DNA from: Clostridium beijerinckii
GTDB lineage: Bacteria; Bacillota; Clostridia; Clostridiales; Clostridiaceae
Direction: 5' to 3'
Assembly: GCF_018223745.1 (NCBI RefSeq)
Contig: NZ_CP073653.1
Location: 5,807,501 to 5,871,500 of the forward strand
Length of the DNA stretch: 64,000 nucleotides
This document shows positions 1-8,579 of the stretch, piece after piece (position 1 is the first letter of the stretch; each line of letters begins with the position of its first letter). Under the pieces are notes generated by a model. It was given only the letters and a program-made list of their open reading frames with translations, was not told where the DNA came from and made no database searches. A program made the position numbers and the translations under genes.

Positions 1-139
1 CTCCACCTGGAAGTATTATGGCATCAATATCATCTAAATCTTTTTCCTTTTTCACTTCAACACCAGTATGTCCTAATGCCTTTATTTGATTTAAATGTTC
101 AATAACCCCACCTTGAAATGATAAAACCCCAACCTTCAT
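1..139 (-). CDS. pdxT: PdxT, glutaminase subunit of PLP synthase (partial)
   Basis: Only the first 46 codons are present; the gene runs off the left edge. The N-terminus reads MKVGVLSFQGGVIEHL and continues to an ILPGG turn, the typical start of the class I glutaminase partner of PdxS. PdxT releases ammonia from glutamine and passes it to PdxS for pyridoxal 5'-phosphate synthesis in the cytoplasm. The ATG lies one base after the pdxS stop, and its Shine-Dalgarno (GAGG) is inside the end of pdxS, so the two are translationally linked. The catalytic Cys-His-Glu triad lies outside the window and cannot be checked. Confidence 0.95.
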   Translation of the reverse strand, partial: MKVGVLSFQGGVIEHLNQIKALGHTGVEVKKEKDLDDIDAIILPGG

Positions 140-140
140 T

Positions 141-1010
141 TTACCATCCTCTTTCAGCATACTTTGTAGCCACTTCAGTTGAATTTATACCACTCATAGC
201 ACCACCTAAATCTTCTGAAACTTCTGCTAATTTTTCAGGATTATTATAATATGTGGTTGCAAGAACTATTGCTCTAGCTCTTTTTTCTGGATTATCAGAT
301 TTAAATATACCCGATCCTACAAATACACCTTCACTGCCTAATTGCATCATAAGTGCAGCATCTGCTGGTGTTGCAATTCCACCTGCTGCAAAATTAACTA
401 CTGGAAGCTTCCCATTTTCCCACACATATTTAACTAATTCATATGGTGCTCCATAATTTTTTGCTATAGTCATAAGTTCTTCTTTTGATGCTTTTTGTAT
501 CTCTTTAATTTGATCATTCATTGTTCTCATATGGGTAACAGCATTTACTACATCTCCAGTTCCTGCTTCTCCCTTGGTTCTTATCATCGATGCGCCTTCA
601 CCTATTCTTCTTAATGCCTCACCAATATTAGTTGCACCACATACAAATGGGACACTAAAATCTTCTTTATTTATATGATATTTATCATCTGCTGGTGTAA
701 GCACTTCACTTTCATCTATAAAGTCAATATTTAATGCTTCCAAAATTTGTGCTTCTACAAAATGTCCTATTCTAACTTTGGCCATTACAGGAATTGAGAC
801 CGCCTCTTGTATTTCCCTTATCATTTTAGGATCCGACATTCTAGCTACTCCACCTTCCTTTCTTATGTCGGAAGGAACTCTTTCAAGCGCCATTACCGCA
901 CATGCCCCAGCTTTCTCTGCTATTATAGCTTCATCTTTATTAGTTACATCCATAATAACTCCACCTTTTAACATTTGAGCAAGATTTCTATTTATTGTCC
1001 CTCTTTCCAT
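141..1010 (-). CDS. pdxS: PdxS, pyridoxal 5'-phosphate synthase subunit
   Basis: At 289 aa this is the normal length for PdxS (SNZ family), the TIM-barrel subunit that builds PLP from ribose 5-phosphate, glyceraldehyde 3-phosphate and ammonia. Visible signatures are GGVIMDVTNKDEAIIAEKAG near the N-terminus, the active-site lysine in MAKVRIGHF (about residue 80), a second lysine in RTKGEAGTG (about 149), and the phosphate-binding GGIATPADAA segment. It is the first gene of a pdxS-pdxT operon. Upstream is an AAAAAAGGGGGAT ribosome binding site and a strong inverted repeat (1057-1088) that could be its operator. No pdxR-type regulator gene is in the window. Confidence 0.97.
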   Translation of the reverse strand: MERGTINRNLAQMLKGGVIMDVTNKDEAIIAEKAGACAVMALERVPSDIRKEGGVARMSDPKMIREIQEAVSIPVMAKVRIGHFVEAQILEALNIDFIDESEVLTPADDKYHINKEDFSVPFVCGATNIGEALRRIGEGASMIRTKGEAGTGDVVNAVTHMRTMNDQIKEIQKASKEELMTIAKNYGAPYELVKYVWENGKLPVVNFAAGGIATPADAALMMQLGSEGVFVGSGIFKSDNPEKRARAIVLATTYYNNPEKLAEVSEDLGGAMSGINSTEVATKYAERGW

Positions 1011-1056
1011 AATACATAAATCCCCCTTTTTTCTAAGTTACTCATATAATAAAATA

Positions 1057-1088
1057 TGTATGGATACAAACGCAAATGTATCCATACA
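1057..1088. promoter_or_regulatory. Inverted repeat upstream of pdxS, candidate operator
   Basis: TGTATGGATAC and its exact reverse complement are separated by 10 bases, about 50 bp upstream of the pdxS start. Position and perfect symmetry fit a dimeric repressor or activator site. A MocR-type PdxR regulator is the obvious known candidate for pdxST genes, but none is encoded here, so the assignment is inference. Confidence 0.55.
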
Positions 1089-1279
1089 ATAATTCTTAAC
1101 TTAATTAGCTAATTTAAAATATAAGAATATAGTATTATGATGAAACAATAATCCGGAATTTGTTAATAAATAAGAATTAATGGCTAAAATACATAGACTA
1201 GGCTTCTAAAAATACCTTCAAAATAAGAATATTTTCACAAATCAATCTAAAATTTTCTTCATATTAAATTTATAACTTT

Positions 1280-2257
1280 CTACTCACAAATATTTATATA
1301 TCTCTTAAACTTACCTTTGCATACATATGATTTATCGACTATTTTAAAACCCGCATCAATAATACAATCATCCATCTCTTCAAATGTAACTATGACTAAT
1401 CTAGTACTTATTCTGCGTGCACTTCTAATTAGAGATGTTTGTTCTTCTATGGTAGTTGGAGTAAACAGTCCATATGGTAAATCTATGATAGCAGTATCAT
1501 ATTTCTCTTCAATCTCATTCATATCTCCGTTAGTCACTACATTCTCATATCCGTAAAACTCCAAGTTCTTCTTGGCATTTTCTGCGATACTTTTATTAAT
1601 CTCACATCCTACAACATCAATTCCCATTGAAAGCGCTTCAAGAATAACTGTTCCTACTCCACAACATGGGTCTATTAATTTGCATTCTAAATTGTTTTTA
1701 ACTGCTATATTAACTAGTGCTCTAGCTACCCTAACGCTTAAAGAATTTGAATATGAATACGGCTTATTATCATGAATATGCCACTTATAATCGTTTTTCT
1801 CGTACATTCCAAATATCCATTTTCCACAAATTCGTGTAACTCCAAGGATAACTTTAGGATTGTGAATTTCAGGCTCTCCTGTTATTACAAATCCTATCTG
1901 GCTAAGACTTCTAAGACGTTCTTCATAATCTATATCACTATATTCTGTTCTTAAGTAGCAGACCTTAAACTCGTTATAAGCTAGCTTATCTTTTATGATG
2001 TTGTCTATTATTTGTTCTAAAGAATCTTCTTCATATACTACTGAAATCATTTCTTTTATAAACGGACTCCTTGATGCACTAATATAAAAATCTGAAAACA
2101 AATACTTCTCACTTGGTGTTTTACCAAAAAGACATTTCATCTCTAACTTACATAAATCTTCTTCAAATACAGGATACTTAATATAGTAAAAATACTTTTT
2201 ATAATTATTGCAATTTAATTTTATTATTTTTTTATTCAACCAATTCACCATCTTCAC
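1280..2257 (-). CDS. Putative RNA (guanine-N2) methyltransferase, TRM11/UPF0020-like
   Basis: This 325-aa protein carries a Rossmann SAM-binding motif, DPCCGVGTVILEA (about residue 195), followed by VVGCEINKSIAENAKKN. Its catalytic motif IV reads DLPYG (about 260). That pattern is typical of RNA N2-guanine or adenine methyltransferases of the UPF0020/TRM11 type. The first ~170 residues have no recognisable THUMP domain, so the substrate is unknown. The longest reading starts at GTG 2257; the next in-frame ATG is at 2251 and neither has a strong ribosome binding site, so the start is uncertain by two codons. It stands alone, divergent from the liv operon. Confidence 0.75.
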   Translation of the reverse strand: MKMVNWLNKKIIKLNCNNYKKYFYYIKYPVFEEDLCKLEMKCLFGKTPSEKYLFSDFYISASRSPFIKEMISVVYEEDSLEQIIDNIIKDKLAYNEFKVCYLRTEYSDIDYEERLRSLSQIGFVITGEPEIHNPKVILGVTRICGKWIFGMYEKNDYKWHIHDNKPYSYSNSLSVRVARALVNIAVKNNLECKLIDPCCGVGTVILEALSMGIDVVGCEINKSIAENAKKNLEFYGYENVVTNGDMNEIEEKYDTAIIDLPYGLFTPTTIEEQTSLIRSARRISTRLVIVTFEEMDDCIIDAGFKIVDKSYVCKGKFKRYINICE

Positions 2258-2545
2258 TTTAAATATAATCTAAGTATTAATATTATTCTTTTCAACAATA
2301 ACTGTCTATATATATCAATAAATCAACCTTCTTACTTATTTAATATTATTTATAAATCACAATCTTAGTCTGCTATTATTCAAAAATTAGAATCATCCTT
2401 AAATCGAGAACATTTTTGAAAACACTCACACTTTTTAAACCTATAACTTTACTCAACATAACATTATTTTTGATTAATTTATAAATCATGATAACGTTTT
2501 TATAATTATTTTATTATTTTTTATATAAAATATTAAATATCAATC

Positions 2546-2574
2546 TTGTAATAATTACTCCTATATGTTATTAT
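2546..2574 (+). promoter_or_regulatory. Candidate sigma-A promoter for the liv operon
   Basis: TTGTAA (2546-2551), a 17-base spacer and TATTAT (2569-2574) lie about 100 bases before livJ. The rest of the 418-base gap 2258-2675 is very AT-rich, and I see no other gene or structured element in it. Confidence 0.5.
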
Positions 2575-2675
2575 ATCAACAATATATACGATAGCTTTAT
2601 AGCATTTTATCAAAGTATTATAAAATTAATTATTATTTTAATATTATTTTTTAAAGTTAAAAGGGGGATAAATAT

Positions 2676-3830
2676 ATGAAAAAAAGTTTACTATCAGGAA
2701 TCTTAGCCTCTGCTATGGCTATTACTCTTCTTGCTGGTTGTAGCGGGAATTCAGCTGGAGGTGGAAATAACGGAGATACCATCAAAATCGGTGCTATTGG
2801 ACCATTATCTGGTGCTGCATCTACTTATGGAGTTTCAGTAAAAGAAGGTGCTCAATTATTAGAAAAAGAAGTTAACGATGCAGGCGGAATCAATGGAAAA
2901 AAAATTAAATTTGTTTTTGAAGATGATCAAGCTGATCCAAACTCATCAATGCAAGCTTTCAATAAACTTGTTGATGATGAAAAGGTAAGCGCAATTTTAG
3001 GACCTGTTACATCAGGTGCAACACTTGCAGTAGCACCAAATGCTACATCAAAACAAATTCCAATGATTACTCCAACAGCTACAGAACCAACAATAACTAA
3101 AGTTGGTGGAGATTATATGTTTAGAGGCTGTTTTGTAGATTCATTCCAAGGAGAGGTTCTTGCAAAATATGCTAGTGAAAAATTAGGAAAGAAAACAGCT
3201 GCAGTTTTATATAACTCTGGATCAGATTATTCAAAAGGAATAGCCGATAGCTTTAAATCAAAATTTGAAAGTGCTGGTGGACAAGTTGGTGAATTCTTAA
3301 CTTATAATGATAAAGATACTGACTTTAAGGCTCAATTAACAAAAATTAAGAGCTTAAATCCAGATATAATCGTATTACCTGATTACTATAATGTTGTTGG
3401 TCTTATTGCTAAACAAGCTAGAGATATGGGAATAACTTCTCAATTCCTTGGTGGAGACGGATGGGAGTCAGAAGAATTAGCTAAAATTGGTGGAAAAGCT
3501 GTAGATGGTGCATTATATATCAATCACTACTACTCTGGAGACTCAGATGAAAATGTAAAGAAATTTGTTGAATCATATAAAAAGGAATATAACAAAGAAC
3601 CAGATTCTTTCGCTGCTCTTTCATATGACACATCTAAAATATTAGTTAAAGCAATAGAAAAGGCCGGAAAGACAGACGGTGCTGCTATTAAAGATGCTTT
3701 GGCTTCAATGGAAATGAACAGTGTTACTGGAAACATCAAATTTGGTAGTGATAGAAGCGCTATAAAGAGTGCTGCTATTATTAAAGTTGATGGAGATAAA
3801 AAAGTTTTAGCTGATAAAGTTAATCCTTAA
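2676..3830 (+). CDS. livJ: Branched-chain amino acid ABC transporter, substrate-binding lipoprotein
   Basis: The N-terminus is a lipoprotein signal: KK, a hydrophobic stretch, then the lipobox LLAGC with the lipidated cysteine near residue 22 and a flexible SGNSAGGGNNGD linker. The mature part is a type I periplasmic-binding fold (IKIGAIGPLSGAASTYG, then ALSYDTSKILVKAIEKAG), so it is anchored outside the membrane and captures leucine, isoleucine or valine. At 384 aa it is of normal length. It is the first gene of livJHMGF and has a strong AAAGGGGG ribosome binding site. Exact ligand specificity cannot be read from sequence; other amino acids or amides are possible. Confidence 0.93.
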   Translation: MKKSLLSGILASAMAITLLAGCSGNSAGGGNNGDTIKIGAIGPLSGAASTYGVSVKEGAQLLEKEVNDAGGINGKKIKFVFEDDQADPNSSMQAFNKLVDDEKVSAILGPVTSGATLAVAPNATSKQIPMITPTATEPTITKVGGDYMFRGCFVDSFQGEVLAKYASEKLGKKTAAVLYNSGSDYSKGIADSFKSKFESAGGQVGEFLTYNDKDTDFKAQLTKIKSLNPDIIVLPDYYNVVGLIAKQARDMGITSQFLGGDGWESEELAKIGGKAVDGALYINHYYSGDSDENVKKFVESYKKEYNKEPDSFAALSYDTSKILVKAIEKAGKTDGAAIKDALASMEMNSVTGNIKFGSDRSAIKSAAIIKVDGDKKVLADKVNP

Positions 3831-3855
3831 TCATTAAAAAAGGGAGGAATATACA

Positions 3856-4731
3856 ATGGAATTTTTACAACAAATCATTAACGGTTTAGCGTTAGGTAGC
3901 GTATATGCCCTCCTAGCATTAGGATATACAATGGTATATGGAATAATACAGTTAATAAATTTTGCTCATGGTGAGATTTATATGATAGGAGCCTTTTCAG
4001 GCTTCTATTGTGCTTCAACATTAAAATTGCCATTAATTCCAACATTATTAGTTGCTATGGCAGTTTCAGCATTATCTGGAATAATTATAGAGAAAATTGC
4101 TTATAAGCCTTTAAGAAATTCTCCAAGAATTGCTTTGCTTATTACAGCTATTGGTGTTTCTTTATTCCTACAGAATGCTATGAGATTATTAGTTGGATCT
4201 AATCCAAAACCATTTCCGGATTTAATTAATGCTGGGAGTATTAATATAGGAACTATTCAAATTGATATAAAGACAATATTAATGTTTGGAGTTTCTGCTT
4301 TTCTAGTTGTTTTACTACAATTTATTGTTTATAAAACTAAAGTTGGAAAAGCCATGAGAGCCTCTTCTCAAGATATGGAAGCAGCTTCTCTTATGGGTAT
4401 AAATGTTAATAATACTATTTCTCTTACTTTTGCAATAGGTTCAGCCTTAGCTGGTATAGCTGGAGTTTTAGTTGCGATATCTTACCCTAGTATCACTCCT
4501 TATATGGGAGCTATGCCTGGACTTAAAGCTTTTGTTGCTGCAGTACTTGGTGGAATTGGAAGTATACCTGGAGCCCTTGTTGGTGGAATTGCTATAGGAT
4601 TACTTGAAACTTTTGCTAAAGCTTATATTTCAACTAACTTCTCAGATGCAATAGTATTTGCAATTTTAATTATAATACTTTTAATTAAGCCTTCTGGTCT
4701 ATTAGGTAAAAAGACCAATGTGAAAGTGTAG
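3856..4731 (+). CDS. livH: Branched-chain amino acid ABC transporter permease LivH
   Basis: A 291-aa polytopic membrane protein beginning with the conserved LivH opening FLQQIINGLALGSVYALLALGYTMVYG, then INFAHGE. A cytoplasmic coupling region (KVGKAMRASSQDMEAASLMGI) is the docking segment for the ATPases. It should pair with LivM to form the pore. It lies 25 bases after livJ behind an AGGGAGGAAT ribosome binding site and is followed directly by livM. All expected family features are present. Confidence 0.94.
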   Translation: MEFLQQIINGLALGSVYALLALGYTMVYGIIQLINFAHGEIYMIGAFSGFYCASTLKLPLIPTLLVAMAVSALSGIIIEKIAYKPLRNSPRIALLITAIGVSLFLQNAMRLLVGSNPKPFPDLINAGSINIGTIQIDIKTILMFGVSAFLVVLLQFIVYKTKVGKAMRASSQDMEAASLMGINVNNTISLTFAIGSALAGIAGVLVAISYPSITPYMGAMPGLKAFVAAVLGGIGSIPGALVGGIAIGLLETFAKAYISTNFSDAIVFAILIIILLIKPSGLLGKKTNVKV

Positions 4732-4740
4732 GTGTTAATT

Positions 4741-5706
4741 ATGAAGAATTTATTTAATAAAAAAAATATTTGTATAATTGTTGGAGTTTTAATAACATAT
4801 GGAGTTCTATTTGGCTTAATAAGTGCAAATGTTATTAATTCATATTACAAAGGAATTATTACTTTCGCTTTAATAAATGTTATTTTAGCCGTATCCCTAA
4901 ATTTAATTGTTGGATTTACTGGTCAATTATGTTTAGGACATGCTGGATTTATGTCCATAGGTGCATATGTATCAGCTATAATAACACAAAAAGCGCATAT
5001 GCCGTTTGTTGCTTCAATACTTATTGGTGCTGTGGTTGCATGTATATTAGCGGCATTAGTTGGATATCCTACACTGAAGCTTACAGGTGACTATTTTGCA
5101 ATAACAACCTTAGCCTTTTGCCAAATTATCCAAATAGTAATTATGAATATTGATACAGTTGGTGGCGCACGTGGACTTACCGGCATCCCAACAAAAACAA
5201 CTTTTACAGTTGCTTTCATATTCATGATAGCTAGTATAGTCATAATAAAAAATATAATTAACTCGTCCCAGGGTAGAGCAATGCTTTCTATTCGTGAAAA
5301 TGAAATAGCCGCTGAATCTATGGGAATCAATGCATTAAAATACAAAATGATGGCATTTGTTATAGCTGCCTTTTTTGCAGGGCTTGCTGGTGGACTTTAT
5401 GCTCACTATTCTGGATATATAAAACCAGATCTTTTCGATTTTAACAAATCAATTGACTATCTAACTTTTGTTGTATTTGGTGGTATGGGATCTTTGTCTG
5501 GATCAATTATTTCAGCTATAATGCTGACTTTCTTACCAGAGCTTTTGAGAAGTATGGGCGATTTCAGAATGGTTATATATCCATTAGCTTTAATACTACT
5601 TATGATATTCAGACCTGAAGGATTATTCGGAGATAAAGAAATTTCTCTTAAAATCTTTGGTAAATTAATACCAAGGAAAAAATCAGATGATAGAGAGGAG
5701 GCTTAA
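4741..5706 (+). CDS. livM: Branched-chain amino acid ABC transporter permease LivM
   Basis: Second permease of the importer, about 321 aa. It has the LivM segment AVSLNLIVGFTGQLCLGHAGFMSIGAYVSA and the coupling helix AMLSIRENEIAAESMGIN. The reading frame is open from a GTG at 4732, but GGTG at 4731-4734 sits six bases before ATG 4741, so I start there. The end overlaps the ribosome binding site of livG. The C-terminal RKKSDDREEA tail is hydrophilic and presumably cytoplasmic. Confidence 0.93.
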   Translation: MKNLFNKKNICIIVGVLITYGVLFGLISANVINSYYKGIITFALINVILAVSLNLIVGFTGQLCLGHAGFMSIGAYVSAIITQKAHMPFVASILIGAVVACILAALVGYPTLKLTGDYFAITTLAFCQIIQIVIMNIDTVGGARGLTGIPTKTTFTVAFIFMIASIVIIKNIINSSQGRAMLSIRENEIAAESMGINALKYKMMAFVIAAFFAGLAGGLYAHYSGYIKPDLFDFNKSIDYLTFVVFGGMGSLSGSIISAIMLTFLPELLRSMGDFRMVIYPLALILLMIFRPEGLFGDKEISLKIFGKLIPRKKSDDREEA

Positions 5707-5710
5707 TTCA

Positions 5711-6469
5711 ATGCTAGAAGTTCAAAATTTATCAATTGTATTCGGTGGATTAAAGGCAGTGTCAGATTTTAATCTAACAATAAATGAAAAAGAAATTGTC
5801 GGGCTTATTGGACCTAATGGCGCTGGTAAGACTACTGTATTTAACATGTTAACTGGTGTTTATACTCCAACTGAAGGTACTATATCTTATCTTGGAGAAA
5901 AGATTCAAGGTCTTAAACCCTATAATATTACACAAAAGAAAATAGCCAGAACTTTTCAAAATATACGTCTATTTTCTCATCTTTCTGTTCTTGATAATGT
6001 TAAAGTAAGTTTTAACTATAGAATAAATTATTCTATATTTGATTCCATCTTTAGAACTCCTAAATTTAGGAAAACAGAAGCTGAAATTATAGATAAAAGT
6101 ATTGAACTATTAAAAGTCTTTTCTCTCGATGGAAAAAAAGATGAGTTAGCTAGCAATCTCCCTTATGGCGAACAAAGAAAACTTGAGATAGTAAGAGCCT
6201 TAGCTGCAAAGCCATCTCTTCTATTATTAGATGAACCTGCTGCTGGTATGAATCCTCAGGAAACTGTAGAACTTACCAAGCTTATAGATTGGATTAAAGA
6301 TAAGTTTAATATATCAATTCTTTTAATTGAGCATGATATGAAACTTGTTATGGGAATCTGTGATAAAATAGCAGTCCTTGATTACGGAAAAAAGATTGCT
6401 GAAGGCACTCCAGAAGAAATAAAAAATAATCCTAAGGTAATTGAAGCTTATCTAGGAGAGGGGGCTTAA
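5711..6469 (+). CDS. livG: Branched-chain amino acid ABC transporter ATP-binding protein LivG
   Basis: ATPase subunit with Walker A GPNGAGKTT, the LivG-type signature region LPYGEQRKLEIVRAL, Walker B LLLLDEPAAGMNPQE and the switch histidine in LLIEHDMK. The open frame begins upstream at 5687 inside livM, but AGAGGAGG (5693-5700) points to ATG 5711, giving about 252 aa (MLEVQNLSIVFGG). It works as a heterodimer with LivF on the cytoplasmic face of LivHM. Confidence 0.94.
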   Translation: MLEVQNLSIVFGGLKAVSDFNLTINEKEIVGLIGPNGAGKTTVFNMLTGVYTPTEGTISYLGEKIQGLKPYNITQKKIARTFQNIRLFSHLSVLDNVKVSFNYRINYSIFDSIFRTPKFRKTEAEIIDKSIELLKVFSLDGKKDELASNLPYGEQRKLEIVRALAAKPSLLLLDEPAAGMNPQETVELTKLIDWIKDKFNISILLIEHDMKLVMGICDKIAVLDYGKKIAEGTPEEIKNNPKVIEAYLGEGA

Positions 6470-6471
6470 AA

Positions 6472-7176
6472 ATGCTAAAGGTAGAAAATATTAATCTATA
6501 TTATGGTGTAATTCATGCACTAAGGGACATTTCCCTTGAAGTAAAACAGGGTGAAATAGTGACATTAATAGGCGCCAACGGTGCTGGCAAAACTTCTACT
6601 CTTAGAGCTATATCAGGCCTTGAACCAATAAAATCTGGTACGGTCACTTTTAAGGGCTCTGAATTAAATAAGGTTGCAGCTAATAAAATAGTTTCTCTAG
6701 GTCTTTCCCATGTACCAGAAGGAAGAAGAGTTTTTCCTCAGCTATCGGTCTTAGAAAATCTAGAACTAGGTGCTTATTTAAGAAACGATAAAGCAGAAAT
6801 TAAAAAAGACATGGAAATGGTATTTGCTAAGTTTCCAAGACTTAAGGAAAGAATAAAACAACAAGCTGGTACTCTTTCTGGTGGTGAACAGCAAATGCTT
6901 GCAATTGGAAGGGCTCTTATGAACAGACCTGAAATGCTTATATTAGATGAGCCTTCAATGGGGCTTGCACCTCTTGTGGTTAAAGATATTTTTGATACAA
7001 TTGTTGAAATTAATAAATCAGGAACAACTATACTTTTAGTTGAGCAAAATGCAAATATGGCCCTTGCCATTGCACATAGAGCTTATGTTCTTGAAACCGG
7101 TAATATAGTAAAATCAGGTAATGCCCAAGTTCTTCTTAATGATGAAAGTATTAAGAGTGCATATCTTGGTGAATAA
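6472..7176 (+). CDS. livF: Branched-chain amino acid ABC transporter ATP-binding protein LivF
   Basis: Second ATPase, 234 aa, with Walker A GANGAGKTS, ABC signature LSGGEQQMLAIGRAL, Walker B LILDEPSMGLAP and the H-loop region LLVEQNANMALAIAHRAY, in which the usual switch histidine is replaced by Gln-Asn, as is normal for LivF. It starts two bases after the livG stop, behind GAGGGGGC. It is the last gene of the operon and is followed by a strong hairpin terminator. Confidence 0.94.
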   Translation: MLKVENINLYYGVIHALRDISLEVKQGEIVTLIGANGAGKTSTLRAISGLEPIKSGTVTFKGSELNKVAANKIVSLGLSHVPEGRRVFPQLSVLENLELGAYLRNDKAEIKKDMEMVFAKFPRLKERIKQQAGTLSGGEQQMLAIGRALMNRPEMLILDEPSMGLAPLVVKDIFDTIVEINKSGTTILLVEQNANMALAIAHRAYVLETGNIVKSGNAQVLLNDESIKSAYLGE

Positions 7177-7180
7177 CTAT

Positions 7181-7592
7181 TCAAATTAAGTTACTATTAA
7201 AAAAAAGACTGATGATCGAATCAGTCTTTTTCTTATAAGCATAAACAAAAATTCCAGCACCAATTATAATCCACAATAGAATTACTAATATATTATACGC
7301 AAAATTTATATTTAAAGGTTCATTAGTAAAAATTCTGCCTGGTAATACTTGCATGTTATAGTTAGGTAAAAATTTAGCTGCCATTCCGGCTATATTATTC
7401 ATTTTTGCTAAAGTACCCGCTAAAAATATAACCATGAAAAACGGCATTCCTATGATTTCTGCACTAGCCTGATTTTCTGCTAAAATTCCTATTACCCATC
7501 CAGGTTATATAAACCATATAACTACTAATGTTGTTATAATAATAAAATGTCCTGTGTAAGGAATCTTCATTCCCATAATGAAGTATGTTAGC
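7181..7592 (-). pseudogene. Remnant of an ABC-2 type permease
   Basis: Reading the minus strand from about 7592 gives MLTYFIMGMKIPYTGHFIIITT, then a stop codon inside the membrane stretch (IWFI*PGWVIGILAENQ). The same frame then continues through IIGMPFFMVIFLAG to LLWIIIGAGIFVYAYKKK. This resembles the middle-to-C-terminal half of an ABC-2 export permease with several membrane helices. The N-terminal half is missing and there is at least one in-frame nonsense codon, so it should not make a working protein. Family assignment is from general resemblance only. Confidence 0.6.
7199..7233 (+). terminator. Rho-independent terminator of livJHMGF
   Basis: AAGACTGAT and ATCAGTCTT form a short hairpin with a GATCGA-type loop, preceded by A7 and followed by TTTTTCTT. 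It can work in both directions. Confidence 0.85.
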
Positions 7593-7599
7593 ATATTAA

Positions 7600-7930
7600 C
7601 TACTTATCTGCAATCTCTAGCAATGAGAACTTTAACATTATTTCTGTGTAATATCTCATATATTCTTCTACTGTAAATCTTTCATAAAAACCTTCATCTC
7701 TAAATATAACACCAATATTTCCTTTGTTTTTATGAATATAATCGCTATGTTTTATTTGATCTATATATTTCACCACTACCAATTACTTCTTTATCTAATA
7801 TAAGATCTATTAATGTATTACTAAACTCTCTATCTGCTTCACTGCTTACCAATCTTCCATTTTCAACCATAAGATTTATATCGTTTATGAAACTATTAGT
7901 TTGCTTTTTATATAAATTTTTTTATTTTCA
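7600..7930 (-). pseudogene. Remnant of a degenerate ABC-ATPase-like regulator or transporter subunit
   Basis: Two overlapping pieces in different frames are visible on the minus strand: INDINLMVENGRLVSSEADR...LILDKEV (about 7930-7790) and then YIDQIKHSDYIHKN, GVIFRDEGFYERFTVEEYM (7782-7600). Together they resemble an ABC nucleotide-binding domain that has lost its Walker A, as seen in ABC/LytTR-type regulators beside ABC-2 exporters. A frameshift joins the pieces and the C-terminal part is gone. With the neighbouring permease remnant this is a dead exporter locus. Confidence 0.5.
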
Positions 7931-7990
7931 ACATTATAAATTATTCTTCTTGACTTATACATTCAGTTAATTAATATACATTCTAGTCAA

Positions 7991-8014
7991 ATCATTACAC
8001 TAGTTTGTAATGAT
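7991..8014. repeat. Inverted repeat ATCATTACA-N6-TGTAATGAT
   Basis: Perfect 9-base arms with a 6-base spacer in the gap between the dead ABC locus and the 49-aa gene. It could be an operator or an RNA hairpin. The rest of 7931-8163 shows nothing else besides the ribosome binding site at its end. Confidence 0.4.
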
Positions 8015-8163
8015 AGCAATAGTAGGCTTCAACATTCCATAAATACCATAATGTAAAATTCAATTGAATTTCATATTATATTAAATTTTATAAACGACGA
8101 ATAGATAATTTTATTAATGATAAACTAAATTTGTATAAATGAAATAAAAGGAGGTTATAATTT

Positions 8164-8313
8164 ATGAGCTACGAAGAAAAAGAATCTCTAAAAAATGAGG
8201 CAAAAAAAATGATGATTGATGGAGAACACTGGAGTGCAATTAGAGAAAAAACTCATCTAAGACTAAAAGATTTACGAAGAATTCAAAGGGATGAAATAAA
8301 TCCTAAGTTCTAA
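8164..8313 (+). CDS. Small 49-aa protein with a helix-turn-helix-like core
   Basis: The frame ATG...TAA encodes MSYEEKESLKNEAKKMMIDG followed by EHWSAIREKTHLRLKDLRRI and QRDEINPKF. It has an excellent AAAGGAGG ribosome binding site seven to nine bases before the ATG. The central part (GEHWSAIREKTHLRLKDLRRIQRDE) has the spacing of a short helix-turn-helix as seen in small clostridial regulators. The protein is highly charged, with no membrane segment. Function is unknown; DNA binding is inferred from the HTH-like pattern only. Confidence 0.65.
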   Translation: MSYEEKESLKNEAKKMMIDGEHWSAIREKTHLRLKDLRRIQRDEINPKF

Positions 8314-8390
8314 ACTTAAAATTCATTACACTTAACAATGATAGATAGTACTATAAATTAAAATACTATGATTTTATTACTAACTACTAA

Positions 8391-8455
8391 GCAAGGTAAT
8401 ATATATTTTAGAGGTTTCTCCAAACTTTCTATAAATATATATTTACTTTGCTTAT
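8391..8455 (+). terminator. Hairpin after the 49-aa gene
   Basis: AAGCAAGGTAATATATATTT pairs imperfectly with ATAAATATATATTTACTTTGCTT around a 20-base loop and is followed by ATTTTATT. It probably terminates the small gene. Confidence 0.45.
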
Positions 8456-8457
8456 TT

Positions 8458-8477
8458 TATTATGCTTAAGCATAATA
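8458..8477. promoter_or_regulatory. Perfect 20-bp palindrome upstream of hppA
   Basis: TATTATGCTTAAGCATAATA is its own reverse complement. It lies about 27 bases before the candidate -35 of hppA, a position suited to a dimeric regulator. Confidence 0.45.
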
Positions 8478-8503
8478 TATATTATAGAAAAAGTTGAAAA
8501 TTT

Positions 8504-8533
8504 TTGAATTTTCTGAATATTTTGTTGTATAAT
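8504..8533 (+). promoter_or_regulatory. Candidate promoter of hppA
   Basis: TTGAAT (8504-8509), an 18-base spacer and TATAAT (8528-8533), about 46 bases before the hppA start. Confidence 0.5.
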
Positions 8534-8579
8534 ATATATGTATAACAAATTTATATAAAAAATAAAGGGGATGTTTTAA

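Noticed and set aside
3530..3739. Antisense reading frames inside livJ, pdxS, murA, lonC and other genes
   Set aside because: They overlap conserved genes completely, have no ribosome binding sites and show no family signature.
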